From Acidobacteriota bacterium (GTDB lineage Bacteria; Acidobacteriota; UBA6911), in contig JAISUT010000044.1 in the NCBI GenBank assembly GCA_031271905.1, forward strand, positions 1 through 50,546: a stretch of 50,546 nucleotides of DNA, read 5' to 3'. The position numbers and the translations under genes are program-made. A model generated the notes under the pieces. The model was not told the DNA's origin, ran no database searches, and was given only the letters and a program-made list of their open reading frames with translations. Shown here in pieces: positions 31,686-40,378 of the stretch; position 1 is the first letter of the stretch; each line of letters opens with the position of its first letter.

Positions 31686-33566
31686 ATGGACACTGAATTC
31701 GACATCGTCGTGATCGGTGGAGGGCACGCGGGATGCGAGGCCGCCGCCGCCGCCGCCCGCATGGGCGCGAGCGTCCTCCTATGCTCCCTCGACTTGGGGC
31801 GTTTGGGGCAGATGTCGTGCAATCCCGCCGTCGGCGGCATCGCCAAGGGGCATCTGGTGCGGGAGATCGACGCCTTGGGCGGCGTCATGGGCGAGGTCGC
31901 CGATCGCACCGGCATCCAATTCCGCCTCTTGAACGCAAGTCGCGGCCCGGCTGTGCAAGCCCCGCGCTGTCAATCAGATAAGTATAAATATATCAATTAT
32001 TTAACTGAATTAATGCACGCCCTTCCCGGGCTTTCCCTTTCCGAGGGGGAAGTTGTCGGCCTGAGGATTGAAAACGACGCCATGCACGGGGTGGTGCTCG
32101 GCGACGGAAGAGAGGTGCGTTGCCGGACGGCCGTCCTGACCGCGGGAACTTTCATGAACGGCGTCATCCGCATCGGCGACCAGCACTGGCAAGGGGGGAG
32201 GATGGGCGAGGCCGCCTCCGTCCCGCTGGCGGCGACCCTGCGTCAACGGGGGTTCGCCTTTGGGCGACTCAAGACCGGGACACCGCCGCGCCTGGACAGG
32301 AACACCATCGACTACTCGCAGTTCTCCGAGCAAAAAGGGGACGAGTCCCCAACCTTCTTCTCCCTGAAAACCCGCGCCACCACCCTGCCGCAGGTCTCCT
32401 GCCACCTGGGCCACACCACATCGGAACTCCATGCTATTATCCGTAAAAATATAAATAAATCATCACTTTACGGAGGATACATCACCGGCGTCGGCCCCCG
32501 CTACTGCCCTAGCGTCGAGGACAAGGTGATGAAGTTCGCGGACAAGGAGCGGCATCAAGTCTTCCTGGAGCCGGAGGGACTGGACACGGACGAAACCTAC
32601 CTCAACGGCATGTCCACCAGCATGCCGGTCGAAGTGCAAGATCAGATGGTGCGGGCGATCCCGGGACTGGAAAACGTGCGCATCCTCCGTCCCGCCTACG
32701 CCATCGAATACGATTTCATCGATCCGCGTGAGCTTCGCCCCACGCTGGAAACCAGGCGCGTGGCGGGGCTCTACCATGCAGGGCAAGTCAACGGCACGAC
32801 AGGCTATGAGGAGGCCGCCGCACAGGGGTTGGTCGCAGGGGTCAACGCCGCGCTAAAAGTCCAAGGGAAAGATCCGCTGGTCTTCCCCCGGGAGGAAAGC
32901 TACATCGGGATCCTCATCGACGACCTGGTGACCAAGGGGGTGGACGAACCGTACCGCATGTTCACCTCGCGCTCGGAATTCCGGCTGTTGCTGCGCATCG
33001 ACAACGCAGACCGGCGCTTGCGCCCGCTGGGGTGGCGGCTGGGACTCGTCTCGGACGGTGATTACCGCGTCTTCGAAGAGAAATACGCTGAGATCACCCG
33101 GCTGCGGGCTTTCCTGCGGGAGCGTCGTTGGCGACCGGAGGAAGTCCCTTGCCCCGATTTGATGGGAAAGCCGGGAATCGGTGCCGCCAAGGGGGCGACG
33201 CTGGAGGAACTTTTGCGCAGGCCGGAGATCGCACTGGGGGACATGGCACCGCTGCTGCGCCGTTGCGGCCACTGGCCGGAATCGGAGGAGGTGCGCCGTG
33301 CGGTGGAGGTCGAAGTCCGCTACGAAGGCTACATCCGGCAACAGGAGAAGGACGCCGCGAAGATGCGCCGGATGGATGCCCGCAAGATTCCCGACGATTT
33401 CGACTACGGCAAGGTGGACGGCCTGAACCGGGAGACCAAGGAGAAGCTGGGCAAGTTGCGCCCCACGGATCTGGGGATGGCGGGACGCATCCCCGGCATC
33501 ACCCCCGCCGCCGTCGCCATCATCAACGTGCAACTGGAGCTGCTGCGCAAACATAGGAAGGTTTGA
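31686..33566 (+). CDS. mnmG: tRNA uridine-5-carboxymethylaminomethyl modification enzyme, FAD subunit
   Basis: A 626-residue flavoprotein that, with MnmE, builds the cmnm5 group on wobble uridine 34 of tRNAs. The FAD-binding start is [23 protein letters not shown]. Family signatures [76 protein letters not shown] and [17 protein letters not shown] are all present, with the helical C-terminus ending near [19 protein letters not shown] at 31686 is used because homology starts there; no clear ribosome site precedes it. Two short runs of A+T-rich codons (31972-32014 and 32431-32475) contrast with the GC-ending codons elsewhere. The gene leads the rsmG-parA-parB block. Confidence 0.96.
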   Translation: MDTEFDIVVIGGGHAGCEAAAAAARMGASVLLCSLDLGRLGQMSCNPAVGGIAKGHLVREIDALGGVMGEVADRTGIQFRLLNASRGPAVQAPRCQSDKYKYINYLTELMHALPGLSLSEGEVVGLRIENDAMHGVVLGDGREVRCRTAVLTAGTFMNGVIRIGDQHWQGGRMGEAASVPLAATLRQRGFAFGRLKTGTPPRLDRNTIDYSQFSEQKGDESPTFFSLKTRATTLPQVSCHLGHTTSELHAIIRKNINKSSLYGGYITGVGPRYCPSVEDKVMKFADKERHQVFLEPEGLDTDETYLNGMSTSMPVEVQDQMVRAIPGLENVRILRPAYAIEYDFIDPRELRPTLETRRVAGLYHAGQVNGTTGYEEAAAQGLVAGVNAALKVQGKDPLVFPREESYIGILIDDLVTKGVDEPYRMFTSRSEFRLLLRIDNADRRLRPLGWRLGLVSDGDYRVFEEKYAEITRLRAFLRERRWRPEEVPCPDLMGKPGIGAAKGATLEELLRRPEIALGDMAPLLRRCGHWPESEEVRRAVEVEVRYEGYIRQQEKDAAKMRRMDARKIPDDFDYGKVDGLNRETKEKLGKLRPTDLGMAGRIPGITPAAVAIINVQLELLRKHRKV

Positions 33567-33698
33567 CGATGTCCCGCAAAAGATGCGTTGACGGCAAAAC
33601 CCCCGGGCGAGGTCGCCATCCCATCGTCGCGGCTTGTTTCCCAATCTTTCCCAATCCCTAATTTCCATCTACCTAGGACAAGGAACTATCATAAGGCT

Positions 33699-34379
33699 AT
33701 GAACCCACAGGACGGGCTGAAGCGATTGTTGCTGGAATTCACCGTCGATCCGGCGTCAATCCCCGGTTTGAAGCTGCAAACCTACCTACGCCTCCTTGAA
33801 AAGTGGAATTCCCGCGTCAACTTGACATCGAGCACCTCCTGGGAAGCGCTGGAACCGCTGTTCCGGGAGGGGGTCTGGGCGGCGGCGAAATATCCCTCCG
33901 CGCCCCTTAAAAACGGCGGGGCGCATCTGGACATCGGCAGCGGCGCGGGCTTCCCCGCCCTCATCCTGCACATATTCCATCCCGAGATGCGTCTGGAACT
34001 GGTCGAAAGCCGTGGGAAGAAGGGGGCGTTCCTCGAAACCGCCGCCTGGGAGCTGGATTTACCGGAAACCCAAGTCCACACACGCCGGTTGGCGGGATTT
34101 TTGGCGACATGCCCTCCAGACAAGGTCTGGGATTGCGTCAGTTGGAAGGCTATCAAGCTTGCGGGGCGGGATTTGCTCGAATTGGGCAAACACGCTGGCG
34201 AAAATTCCCGCTTTTGGATGTTCCACGGCAGGGAAGCGGCGGTCGAAAATGCCGAAGCGCTCGCCTCGGGGTTCGTTTGCGACGAAAAAACGCCCGTTCC
34301 GGGGCAGAAAGAATCATTTTTATCGATATATCGACCCGAGAAGCCATTGTTTCACGTGAAACACCCGCATGAATCATAA
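33699..34379 (+). CDS. rsmG: 16S rRNA (guanine527-N7)-methyltransferase
   Basis: A 226-residue SAM-dependent methyltransferase of the RsmG/GidB family acting on G527 of 16S rRNA. Visible features are YLRLLEKWNSRVNLTSSTSWEALEPLF at the N-terminus, the SAM-binding LDIGSGAGFPALIL, and ELVESRGKKGAFLETAAWEL. The usual catalytic-region R-A-V segment is replaced by WDCVSWKAIK, so the family match is weaker there. ATG at 33699 follows AAGG. The 3' end of the coding region contains a perfect parS site (34348-34363), read as FHVKH. That arrangement is known near parAB in other bacteria. Confidence 0.88.
   Translation: MNPQDGLKRLLLEFTVDPASIPGLKLQTYLRLLEKWNSRVNLTSSTSWEALEPLFREGVWAAAKYPSAPLKNGGAHLDIGSGAGFPALILHIFHPEMRLELVESRGKKGAFLETAAWELDLPETQVHTRRLAGFLATCPPDKVWDCVSWKAIKLAGRDLLELGKHAGENSRFWMFHGREAAVENAEALASGFVCDEKTPVPGQKESFLSIYRPEKPLFHVKHPHES
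34348..34363. promoter_or_regulatory. parS: parS site 1 (perfect)
   Basis: TGTTTCACGTGAAACA is the exact chromosomal parS consensus bound by ParB/Spo0J. It lies inside the last codons of rsmG, about 500 bp before parA. Confidence 0.95.
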
Positions 34380-34401
34380 CCCCGAAGTGAAAAAGCGTGG
34401 G

Positions 34402-34521
34402 GGGAGCCTCTAAAAAGCTCGCAGACAAGGGTCGCCGCAGGTTGAAAAGCGGAGTTCGCTTAGGCGAATGAGCATTCTCGACCAAAGCGCAACGCGGCGT
34501 CCGGGGTTTTTAGAGGTTCCC
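34402..34521 (+). repeat. Family-1 palindromic repeat
   Basis: Ends GGGAGCCTCTAAAAA and TTTTTAGAGGTTCCC. It is nearly identical to the copy 325 bp downstream (34727), with a 1-base deletion in the left arm (AAGGGTCGCC instead of AAGGCGTCGCC). Flanks TGGG (34398-34401) and TGGA (34522-34525) share three of four bases. Confidence 0.9.
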
Positions 34522-34600
34522 TGGAGTCAATGGTCCGCCCCGTTGCCTTTGAATCGCCTTTAAACTGAAACCGGCGCGGCGCGCCGCCCCCGCCAGCCGT

Positions 34601-34616
34601 TGTTTCACGTGAAACG
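34601..34616. promoter_or_regulatory. parS: parS site 2 (15 of 16 match)
   Basis: TGTTTCACGTGAAACG differs from the consensus only in the last base. It lies between the two palindromic repeats upstream of parA. Confidence 0.92.
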
Positions 34617-34658
34617 CCCCCCTTCGCCCTTAATTTTGGGTATTTCGCGCGGACAAGC

Positions 34659-34686
34659 TTGCGCACCCCCGGGCGCTGTGTTAAGC
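34659..34686 (+). promoter_or_regulatory. Possible parA promoter
   Basis: TTGCGC (34659-34664), a 16-bp spacer and TTAAGC (34681-34686). The match is weak. The predicted start near 34693 lies upstream of the interrupted parS and of the repeat. Confidence 0.3.
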
Positions 34687-34714
34687 TCGCCTTTCTGTCT
34701 GTGGCTCAATCGTT

Positions 34715-34726
34715 CGTTTCACGTGG
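34715..34726. promoter_or_regulatory. parS: Left part of a third parS-like site, interrupted by a repeat
   Basis: CGTTTCACGTGG ends exactly where the family-1 element begins at 34727. The base run after the element (34848-34855, ATGGAACA) supplies the missing AACA. Removing the element and one copy of the 4-bp flank restores CGTTTCACGTGGAACA, 14 of 16 bases of consensus parS. Confidence 0.7.
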
Positions 34727-34847
34727 GGGAGCCTCTAAAAAGCTCGCAGACAAGGCGTCGCCACAGGTCGAAAAGCGGAGTTCGCTTAGGCGAATGAGCA
34801 TTCTCGACCAAGGCGCAACGCGGCGTCCGGGGTTTTTAGAGGTTCCT
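34727..34847 (+). repeat. Family-1 palindromic repeat inserted in a parS-like site
   Basis: Ends GGGAGCCTCTAAAAA and TTTTTAGAGGTTCCT. Flanks GTGG (34723-34726) and ATGG (34848-34851) share three of four bases. The element ends 28 bp before the parA start codon. Confidence 0.9.
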
Positions 34848-34875
34848 ATGGAACATCCCATTCGGGTCTTTACCT

Positions 34876-35682
34876 ATGGCGAAAGTAATTGCGGTAGCCA
34901 ATCAAAAAGGGGGGGTCGGCAAGACCACCACCGCCATCAACCTGGCGGCGGGCTTGGCGATGGCGGATATGCGCGTACTCGTTATCGACGCCGACGCGCA
35001 GGCGAATTGCTCCAGCGGACTCGGCATCGAAAAAGGGAGCGTCGCCAAAGGTCTCTACGCCGCCTTGATCCCATCCGAACCGGAATCCGAGCCGCTTCCG
35101 CTCTCCGCCGTCATCCATGACACGGAGTTGGACAACTTGAAAGTCGCCCCATCCGACCGGGATTTGAGCGGTGCATCGGTGGAGCTGCTGGAATTGCCCG
35201 AAGAGGAGCGCCCTTTCGTCTTGAAACGCCTGTTGGAACCGGTGTTGGGGCAGTACGACTTCATCCTCATCGACACGCCGCCGTCGTTGAACATCCTGAC
35301 GCTGAACGCGCTGGTGGCTTCCAACGCGGTTTTGGTGCCGATGCAGTGCGAATACTTCGCCCTGGAGGGGCTTTCCGACCTGTTCGACACCTTGGACAGG
35401 GTGCGCGTGAACCTCAACCCGACGCTGGAGGTGATGGGAATCCTGCTCACCATGTTCGACGAGCGCACCAGCCTCGGCCAACAGGTGCGCGAAGAATTAC
35501 AGACCCATTTCACAGACAAGATTTTGCAAACTGTGATTCCTCGCAACATCAAACTCGCGGAGGCGCCGAGCTTCGGCAAGCCCGCCCTTTTATATGACAT
35601 CAGATCCAAGGGTGCCGAGAGCTACCTCCGGCTCGCCCGGGAAATTTTGAGCTATGAGTGTGAAAAAAAAGGCATTGGGTAG
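34876..35682 (+). CDS. parA: Chromosome-partitioning ATPase ParA (Soj)
   Basis: A 268-residue ATPase that moves the ParB-parS complex along the nucleoid. The deviant Walker A motif KGGVGKTT is at residues 11-18 after VIAVANQ. VLVIDADAQANCSSGLG and FILIDTPPSLNILTLNALVASNAVLVPMQCEYFALEGL are the other family motifs. The C-terminal PRNIKLAEAPSFGKPALLYD segment is characteristic of chromosomal ParA. ATG at 34876 has no strong ribosome site. The parB start lies 29 bp inside its 3' end. Its location beside rsmG and parS sites marks it as the chromosomal and not a plasmid system. Confidence 0.96.
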   Translation: MAKVIAVANQKGGVGKTTTAINLAAGLAMADMRVLVIDADAQANCSSGLGIEKGSVAKGLYAALIPSEPESEPLPLSAVIHDTELDNLKVAPSDRDLSGASVELLELPEEERPFVLKRLLEPVLGQYDFILIDTPPSLNILTLNALVASNAVLVPMQCEYFALEGLSDLFDTLDRVRVNLNPTLEVMGILLTMFDERTSLGQQVREELQTHFTDKILQTVIPRNIKLAEAPSFGKPALLYDIRSKGAESYLRLAREILSYECEKKGIG

Positions 35683-36535
35683 GGGGTTGGGCGCGCTGGG
35701 CCTTCCCGACGCAAGACGACCCGAGGCGACGGCGGCGACGCCTACGGCACCGCCGTCCAACGAAATCGACATCGACCTCATTGAGCGTAACCCGAAACAA
35801 CCCAGGGAAGTTTTCACCGAGGCTGGATTGGAGGAGCTGGCTGCGTCCATCCGGAAGAATGGCGTGCTGCAACCGATCTTGGTGCGCCCGTACGGCGACA
35901 AGTTCCAGTTGGTCGCCGGAGAACGGCGTTGGACGGCGGCGCAACGCGCCGGACTCCTGAAAATACCGGCGGTCGTCCGCGAAGTTCCCGACGAGCGGTT
36001 GCTCGAAGTCGCGTTGGAAGAAAACATCAAGCGTGAGCAGTTGAACCCGATGGAAGAGGCGCGAGCCTACCTGCGACTCATGCAGGAAACCCAGGAGACG
36101 CAGGAACAGGTCGCCGAGCGACTGGGAAAAGACCGTAGCACCATCGCCAACTCCATCCGGCTTTTGAAACTCCCACCCGACGTTGGCAAGTTCGTCTCCG
36201 TCGGCAAGCTGAGTCCCGGACACGCCCGCGCACTGTTGGCATCTGGCGCGACGGACGCAGACATGTTGCGCCTCGCCCAGACCGTTTTGGAAAAAGGCTG
36301 GTCGGTTCGCGAAACCGAACGGCAGGCGAAGCTCAGTTTGCAACAACGTCTGCCCAAGCCGCCCAAAACCCAAGACCCGAATGAAAGCGCGGCGGCGGAA
36401 CGCCTGACCGAGAAGCTGAAAACCAAAGTGGAGATTTTGACCAAATCGAAAAAAGCCGGGGAGCTCCGTATCCATTTCTTCGGATCCGAAGACCTTATGC
36501 GGATTTACGACCTGCTCATCAAAATCAAAGAATGA
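35654..36535 (+). CDS. parB: Chromosome-partitioning protein ParB (Spo0J)
   Basis: A 293-residue protein that loads at parS and spreads as a CTP-dependent clamp. The N-terminal box for ParA contact is KKALGRGLGALG. The CTP-binding ParB/Srx region has NPKQPREVF, the LAASIRKNGVLQPILVRP strand, and GERRWTAAQRAGL. EENIKREQLNPMEEARAY and the helix-turn-helix (EQVAERLGKDRSTIANSIRLLKLP) follow, with the C-terminal dimer domain (IHFFGSEDLMRIYDLLIKI). ATG at 35654 overlaps parA by 29 bp, implying coupled translation. Three parS-related sites lie upstream of parA. Confidence 0.96.
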   Translation: MSVKKKALGRGLGALGLPDARRPEATAATPTAPPSNEIDIDLIERNPKQPREVFTEAGLEELAASIRKNGVLQPILVRPYGDKFQLVAGERRWTAAQRAGLLKIPAVVREVPDERLLEVALEENIKREQLNPMEEARAYLRLMQETQETQEQVAERLGKDRSTIANSIRLLKLPPDVGKFVSVGKLSPGHARALLASGATDADMLRLAQTVLEKGWSVRETERQAKLSLQQRLPKPPKTQDPNESAAAERLTEKLKTKVEILTKSKKAGELRIHFFGSEDLMRIYDLLIKIKE

Positions 36536-36590
36536 TTGCTGTATATTATAGATAAAAAAGAAGTTATCTTAGAAATCCGAGGAGTCCGAC

Positions 36591-37025
36591 ATGGGGTTCA
36601 TGCAGGGGAAAGCGACCGGCGACATCGGCAGCCAACTGGGGCAAGGGGTTGAGTTGTCGGGAGAGTTCTACTTCGCCAAGGGTGCGCGCATCGGAGGCGT
36701 GGTCAAAGGGAAGATCAAAGCCGACGACATGCTCGAAATCGGCGCGACCGGCAGGGTCGAGGCGGACATCGAAGTCCGCAGGATATCCATCCAAGGCGAA
36801 TTTCGCGGCACCATCCGCGCCTCCGAACGGGTGGAAATACACAAGGACGGCAAGGTCTACGGGGACGTCTACACCCCGTGCCTCATCATTGAGTCCGACG
36901 CCCTATTCAACGGGCAATGCAACATGGGCGAGAACGCCAAGGCGATTCCTGAGAGACCCGAGAGAAAAGAGGCTGCCGAGCCGCCAGCAGATGAAAAGGC
37001 GACCGGTAAACCCGGGAAGAAATAG
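36591..37025 (+). CDS. Bactofilin (polymer-forming cytoskeletal protein)
   Basis: A 144-residue bactofilin. The beta-helical core repeats short strands: GQGVELSGEFYFAKGARIGGVVKGKIKADDM, then LEIGATGRVEADIEVRRISIQGEFRGTIRASERVEIHKDGKVYGDVYTPCLIIESDALFNGQCNM. A charged Lys/Glu/Pro tail ends the protein. Bactofilins self-assemble without nucleotide and in several bacteria position ParABS or cell-wall enzymes. The place right after parB fits such a link. GAGG lies before the ATG. An A+T-rich stretch at 36540-36572 with TATATTAT may contain its own promoter. Confidence 0.92.
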   Translation: MGFMQGKATGDIGSQLGQGVELSGEFYFAKGARIGGVVKGKIKADDMLEIGATGRVEADIEVRRISIQGEFRGTIRASERVEIHKDGKVYGDVYTPCLIIESDALFNGQCNMGENAKAIPERPERKEAAEPPADEKATGKPGKK

Positions 37026-37041
37026 GACGGACATCGCCTGA

Positions 37042-37061
37042 ATCATGAAACCTTTCATGAT
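37042..37061. promoter_or_regulatory. Perfect 9-2-9 inverted repeat, candidate operator
   Basis: ATCATGAAA-CC-TTTCATGAT is a perfect inverted repeat located 44 bp before the GTG start of the efflux adaptor gene. Its size and position are those of a homodimeric repressor site such as TetR or MarR types. A hairpin role is less likely because the loop would be 2 nt. Confidence 0.5.
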
Positions 37062-37105
37062 GGCAACACGTAATATTTGCTGTCGTTCAGGGGGGAGATG
37101 TTGAC

Positions 37106-38554
37106 GTGGGCAAACGCAAGAAACTCTGGATCATCGCCGGTGCCAGCGTGGTTTTGCTGATCGTCGTCTTGGCCAGCGTCAACTCCCAAAGGAAAAACGC
37201 CGTGTCGGTGCAAACCTCCTTGGTGAAGCGCGCGGACGTGCTGACCTCGAAGGTCACCGCCAGCGGGGAAATCCGCGCCAAGGAGTTCGTGGACCTCCAG
37301 TCCGAGATCGCTGGCATCATCACCGAGTTGCCCGTGCGCGAGGGGGACTCCGTCAAAAAAGGGGACGTCCTGCTCCAGATCGACCCGGTGCAGACCGCTG
37401 CGGACAAGGACGCCAGCAACGCCCAGTACGAGTCCGCCCGCGCGGACGTGCGCGCCCAGGAATACCTGATAATGAACGCCGAGTCCAATCTGCAACGGGA
37501 CGAGGCTTCGTTGCGCTCGGCAAAGGCCGACCTGGAACTGGCCGAGGACAACTTCAGCCGCACCGAGAGCAGCTTCAACCGGAAGCAGTCTTTGTTCGAG
37601 GACGGCCTGATCTCCCGCGAGGACTACGAGGTCGCCCAGAACGAGTTGAAATCGGCGAAGTCCCGTTTGGAGGTGGCGCGCGCCCAAGCGGCGCAGACGG
37701 AGTCGCAGGTCGTCATCGCCCGCAACAACATACAGCAGAACAGGGCCACCTCGGAGGCGCGCCTCGCCTCCGCCCAAGCGGCGATGGCGCGGCTGGAGCA
37801 GGCGAGCGACCAGCTCAAGAAAACGACGCTCTACTCCCCGCTGGACGGCGTGGTCACGCAACTCAACGTGGAGAAGGGGGAGCGCGCCCAGCCCGGCATC
37901 ATGAGCAACCCCGAGGCGACTTTGATGACGATCGCCAACCTGAGCGTCATCCAGGCGGAGTTGAAGGTGGACGAGACCGACGTGGTGAACCTCTCCATCG
38001 GCGACCTGACCGAGGTAAAGGTCGATGCGTTGCCGGACGAGACGTTCCTGGGCGAAGTGACCGAGATCGGCAACAGCCCTATCCAGTCCTCCGCGACCCA
38101 GGAAGCCAAGGACTTCAAGGTGATCGTCACCCTGAAGAGCCCCTCGCCCAAACTCCGGCCGGGGATGTCTTGCACCGGCGACATCACGACCGACACCCGC
38201 AAGGACGTGCTGGTCATCCCCATCCAAGCGCTGACCGTGCGCGACGTGGAGGTCGATGAAGAGGGCGTCTACAGGCAACCGTCCCTGGAGAAGGCCCAAG
38301 CGGCGGCGACCGCCGGCGGCGGCGACAAGGACAAGAAGAAGGAGTTGGAGGGGGTCTTCGTCATCGACCAAGGCAACAAGGTCGCCCGGTTCCGCGACAT
38401 CAAGACCGGCATCACGGGTGATTCGGAGATAGAGGTTTTGGAGAAGCTGAAGGAGGGCGAGGAGATCGTCACAGGCAGCTTTCAGACCCTGCGCACCATC
38501 AAGGACGGTGCGGCGGTCAAGGTGGAACAGAAGTCGCAGTCGGGCAAGAAGTGA
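37106..38554 (+). CDS. Efflux periplasmic adaptor (HlyD/MacA-type membrane fusion protein)
   Basis: A 482-residue adaptor. An N-terminal membrane anchor ([19 protein letters not shown]) is followed by a lipoyl half-motif ([40 protein letters not shown]). A long coiled-coil hairpin occupies residues about 95-235. The second lipoyl half ([25 protein letters not shown]) and beta-barrel domain ([35 protein letters not shown]) come next. It would bridge an inner-membrane transporter and an outer-membrane channel. GTG at 37106 has GGGGGAG upstream. The ATPase gene begins 31 bp after its stop, as in macAB, but no permease follows. The palindrome at 37042 may control it. Confidence 0.9.
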   Translation: MGKRKKLWIIAGASVVLLIVVLASVNSQRKNAVSVQTSLVKRADVLTSKVTASGEIRAKEFVDLQSEIAGIITELPVREGDSVKKGDVLLQIDPVQTAADKDASNAQYESARADVRAQEYLIMNAESNLQRDEASLRSAKADLELAEDNFSRTESSFNRKQSLFEDGLISREDYEVAQNELKSAKSRLEVARAQAAQTESQVVIARNNIQQNRATSEARLASAQAAMARLEQASDQLKKTTLYSPLDGVVTQLNVEKGERAQPGIMSNPEATLMTIANLSVIQAELKVDETDVVNLSIGDLTEVKVDALPDETFLGEVTEIGNSPIQSSATQEAKDFKVIVTLKSPSPKLRPGMSCTGDITTDTRKDVLVIPIQALTVRDVEVDEEGVYRQPSLEKAQAAATAGGGDKDKKKELEGVFVIDQGNKVARFRDIKTGITGDSEIEVLEKLKEGEEIVTGSFQTLRTIKDGAAVKVEQKSQSGKK

Positions 38555-38585
38555 TATTTCGTTTATAAAAAAGGGAACCAAAGAT

Positions 38586-39302
38586 ATGAGTGAGAACAGG
38601 GGCGGCGGGGGAGAAACCGTATTGATGCGCATCGAGGATCTTTGGAAGACCTATGTGATGGGGTCGGAGGAAGTCCATGCGTTGCGGGGCGTCACTTTTT
38701 CGATCTACAAGGGATCGTATGTCGCCATAATGGGGCCTTCCGGTTCGGGAAAATCCACGATGATGAACCTGATCGGGTGTCTGGACACCCCCTCGAAGGG
38801 GAAGTACTACCTGAACGACCGCTTGGTGTCGGACATGAACGACGACGAGCTCGCCTACGTCCGCAACAAGGAGATCGGCTTCGTGTTCCAGACCTTCAAC
38901 CTGCTCCCGCGCGCCACGTCGCTGCACAACGTGGAGTTGCCGCTCATCTACAACGGCACGCCGGCGGACGAGAGGAAGGAGCGGGCGATCAAGGCGCTTC
39001 AAAACGTGGAGCTGGGAGAACGCATCTACCACCGCCCCAATGAGCTGTCCGGCGGTCAGCGCCAGCGCGTCGCCATCGCGCGCGCGCTGATCAACAACCC
39101 CTCGCTGATCTTGGCCGACGAGCCGACGGGAAACCTGGACTCCGCCACCAGCGTCGAGATCATGAAGATCTTCAACGAACTGCATAAAAGGGGGAACACG
39201 ATCATCTTGGTGACGCACGAGCCGGACATCGCGGTGCATGCGCATCGCATCATCAGGTTGCTGGACGGCAAGGTCAACAGCGACGAAGCCGTCCCGCACT
39301 AG
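38586..39302 (+). CDS. ABC transporter ATPase of MacB/LolD type
   Basis: A 238-residue ATPase. Walker A is GPSGSGKST, the Q-loop [22 protein letters not shown], the signature [15 protein letters not shown], Walker [14 protein letters not shown] and the switch His in LVTHEPDIA. The [18 protein letters not shown] segment is typical of the MacB/LolD/FtsE group that powers FtsX-like permeases. ATG at 38586 is the natural start. It is coupled to the adaptor gene, but the expected FtsX/MacB permease is absent; the next gene is on the opposite strand. The permease may be encoded elsewhere. Confidence 0.92.
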   Translation: MSENRGGGGETVLMRIEDLWKTYVMGSEEVHALRGVTFSIYKGSYVAIMGPSGSGKSTMMNLIGCLDTPSKGKYYLNDRLVSDMNDDELAYVRNKEIGFVFQTFNLLPRATSLHNVELPLIYNGTPADERKERAIKALQNVELGERIYHRPNELSGGQRQRVAIARALINNPSLILADEPTGNLDSATSVEIMKIFNELHKRGNTIILVTHEPDIAVHAHRIIRLLDGKVNSDEAVPH

Positions 39303-39353
39303 GTGCCGTCAACCCCCATAGCCTGCGGAATTTTCAGGTCGCGCCTCAAATCT

Positions 39354-40232
39354 TCACCGCCCCAAAGTCCTCGCCTTCGCGAGGATCGCGGGGCGGGCGT
39401 CCTCCATCTGCACCCGCACGTCCTCGTAGCGCATGGTGCGCTCCTCGAACGTCCGTCTTTCCAGCGCGCCAAGGAACCGGTTCTCAAACTCCCGGAACGA
39501 CGAGCCGTAGATGTGGTAGCTGTCAACCATGTGGCAGTAGCGCCCGACCCGCACCCGCCGCCCCGAAAGTTCGGAGACGCGCGCCGCCATGTCCTGTTGC
39601 AGCCGCGTCAGGGCGAAGATGTTCATGAAGGCGGCCTTGTAGGCGTCGTTGGAGCGGAAGCGGACGTTCATGCTGAGGAAGGACTCCGCCTCCTCTTCGG
39701 TGACGCGGCACCAGAGGCTTTGCAGGCACGGCGGGTCGAAACAAGCGTTGTCCTCCCCGACCCTCCAAGTGACCGCCTGCGCCCGCCGCGTGTAGGGGGT
39801 CTCTGCCAAGGCGCGGCACATAGCCTCCACCTGGTCGAACGGCTTTCCGCCATCCCCCGTGCCATAGGCGCGCAGGCGTTGATGGTAAGTGTAGTCCCAG
39901 CGGGTGTCCGACGCATCCCGGGGGTCGCGGACCAGGTGGTCTTTGATCCCCTCGCAGACTTCCATCACATACTCTTCCAACTCCTCCGGGCCGCAGGGGA
40001 GGTCCTTGTGGATCATCGGCTCCGAGAGCGGGTCGGCGACAGTCAGCATCATCGTGCAGTCGCGGCTCTCCGGGTCGCCTTGGCGGTCGTACTGCGTCTT
40101 GATGCGGCAACCGTTTCGGTGCAACTCCACCAGCGACCGCTCCCAAGCGCGCGCGATGCAGTCGGCCTCAACATGCAACACCGGTATCCCGTTCATAGCG
40201 ATCCGCCACCCACCCGTTGGTTTCAGAGGCAC
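39354..40232 (-). CDS. ThyA-like thymidylate synthase / nucleotide hydroxymethylase family protein
   Basis: A 292-residue protein with the core of the thymidylate synthase and dCMP-hydroxymethylase fold. Key features are the Arg pair TRRAQAVTW, the catalytic Cys169 in DPPCLQSLWC, the RSNDAYKAAFMN block that matches the QRSxD region, and the nucleotide-binding GRYCHMVDSYHIYG. The size and divergence fit non-canonical, archaeal-type ThyA sequences better than E. coli ThyA. It probably methylates or hydroxymethylates a pyrimidine nucleotide with methylene-THF. The GTG at 40232 is chosen because GGAGG lies 7 nt upstream (40241-40245), whereas the ATG at 40196 has no such site. The flanking genes are unrelated. 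Confidence 0.75.
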   Translation of the reverse strand: MPLKPTGGWRIAMNGIPVLHVEADCIARAWERSLVELHRNGCRIKTQYDRQGDPESRDCTMMLTVADPLSEPMIHKDLPCGPEELEEYVMEVCEGIKDHLVRDPRDASDTRWDYTYHQRLRAYGTGDGGKPFDQVEAMCRALAETPYTRRAQAVTWRVGEDNACFDPPCLQSLWCRVTEEEAESFLSMNVRFRSNDAYKAAFMNIFALTRLQQDMAARVSELSGRRVRVGRYCHMVDSYHIYGSSFREFENRFLGALERRTFEERTMRYEDVRVQMEDARPAILAKARTLGR

Positions 40233-40296
40233 CCCTCATCCTCCGAGCCTGTATTTTAGGTTTGCGCCACCGTAAAAAACAACCCTGCCGTGAAAT

Positions 40297-40305
40297 TTTT
40301 CCACA
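40297..40305 (+). promoter_or_regulatory. Single DnaA-box-like nonamer
   Basis: TTTTCCACA is one mismatch from TTATCCACA. It lies alone in the divergent region between the ThyA-like and kinase genes, so it may bind DnaA as a regulator or be chance. Confidence 0.25.
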
Positions 40306-40378
40306 GCCTCCCCGTAAAGGGTTTACAATGACCTATGCTCTTAGGATTCGATTCGGAGCCGTTGCCCGAGGCGTGTTT

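Larger units (their letters stand above)
34380..34875. other. Intergenic region between rsmG and parA
   Basis: This 496-bp stretch has no gene. It holds two family-1 repeats in the same orientation (34402-34521 and 34727-34847), parS site 2 (34601-34616), an interrupted parS-like site (34715-34726), and a weak promoter (34659-34686). The second repeat lies in the expected parA leader, so that transcript would carry a long hairpin just before the parA start. Confidence 0.8.

Noticed and set aside
34849-34900. An alternative start for parA at the ATG at 34849
   Set aside because: It is not in the parA frame, and ParA homology begins with MAKVIAVANQ at 34876.
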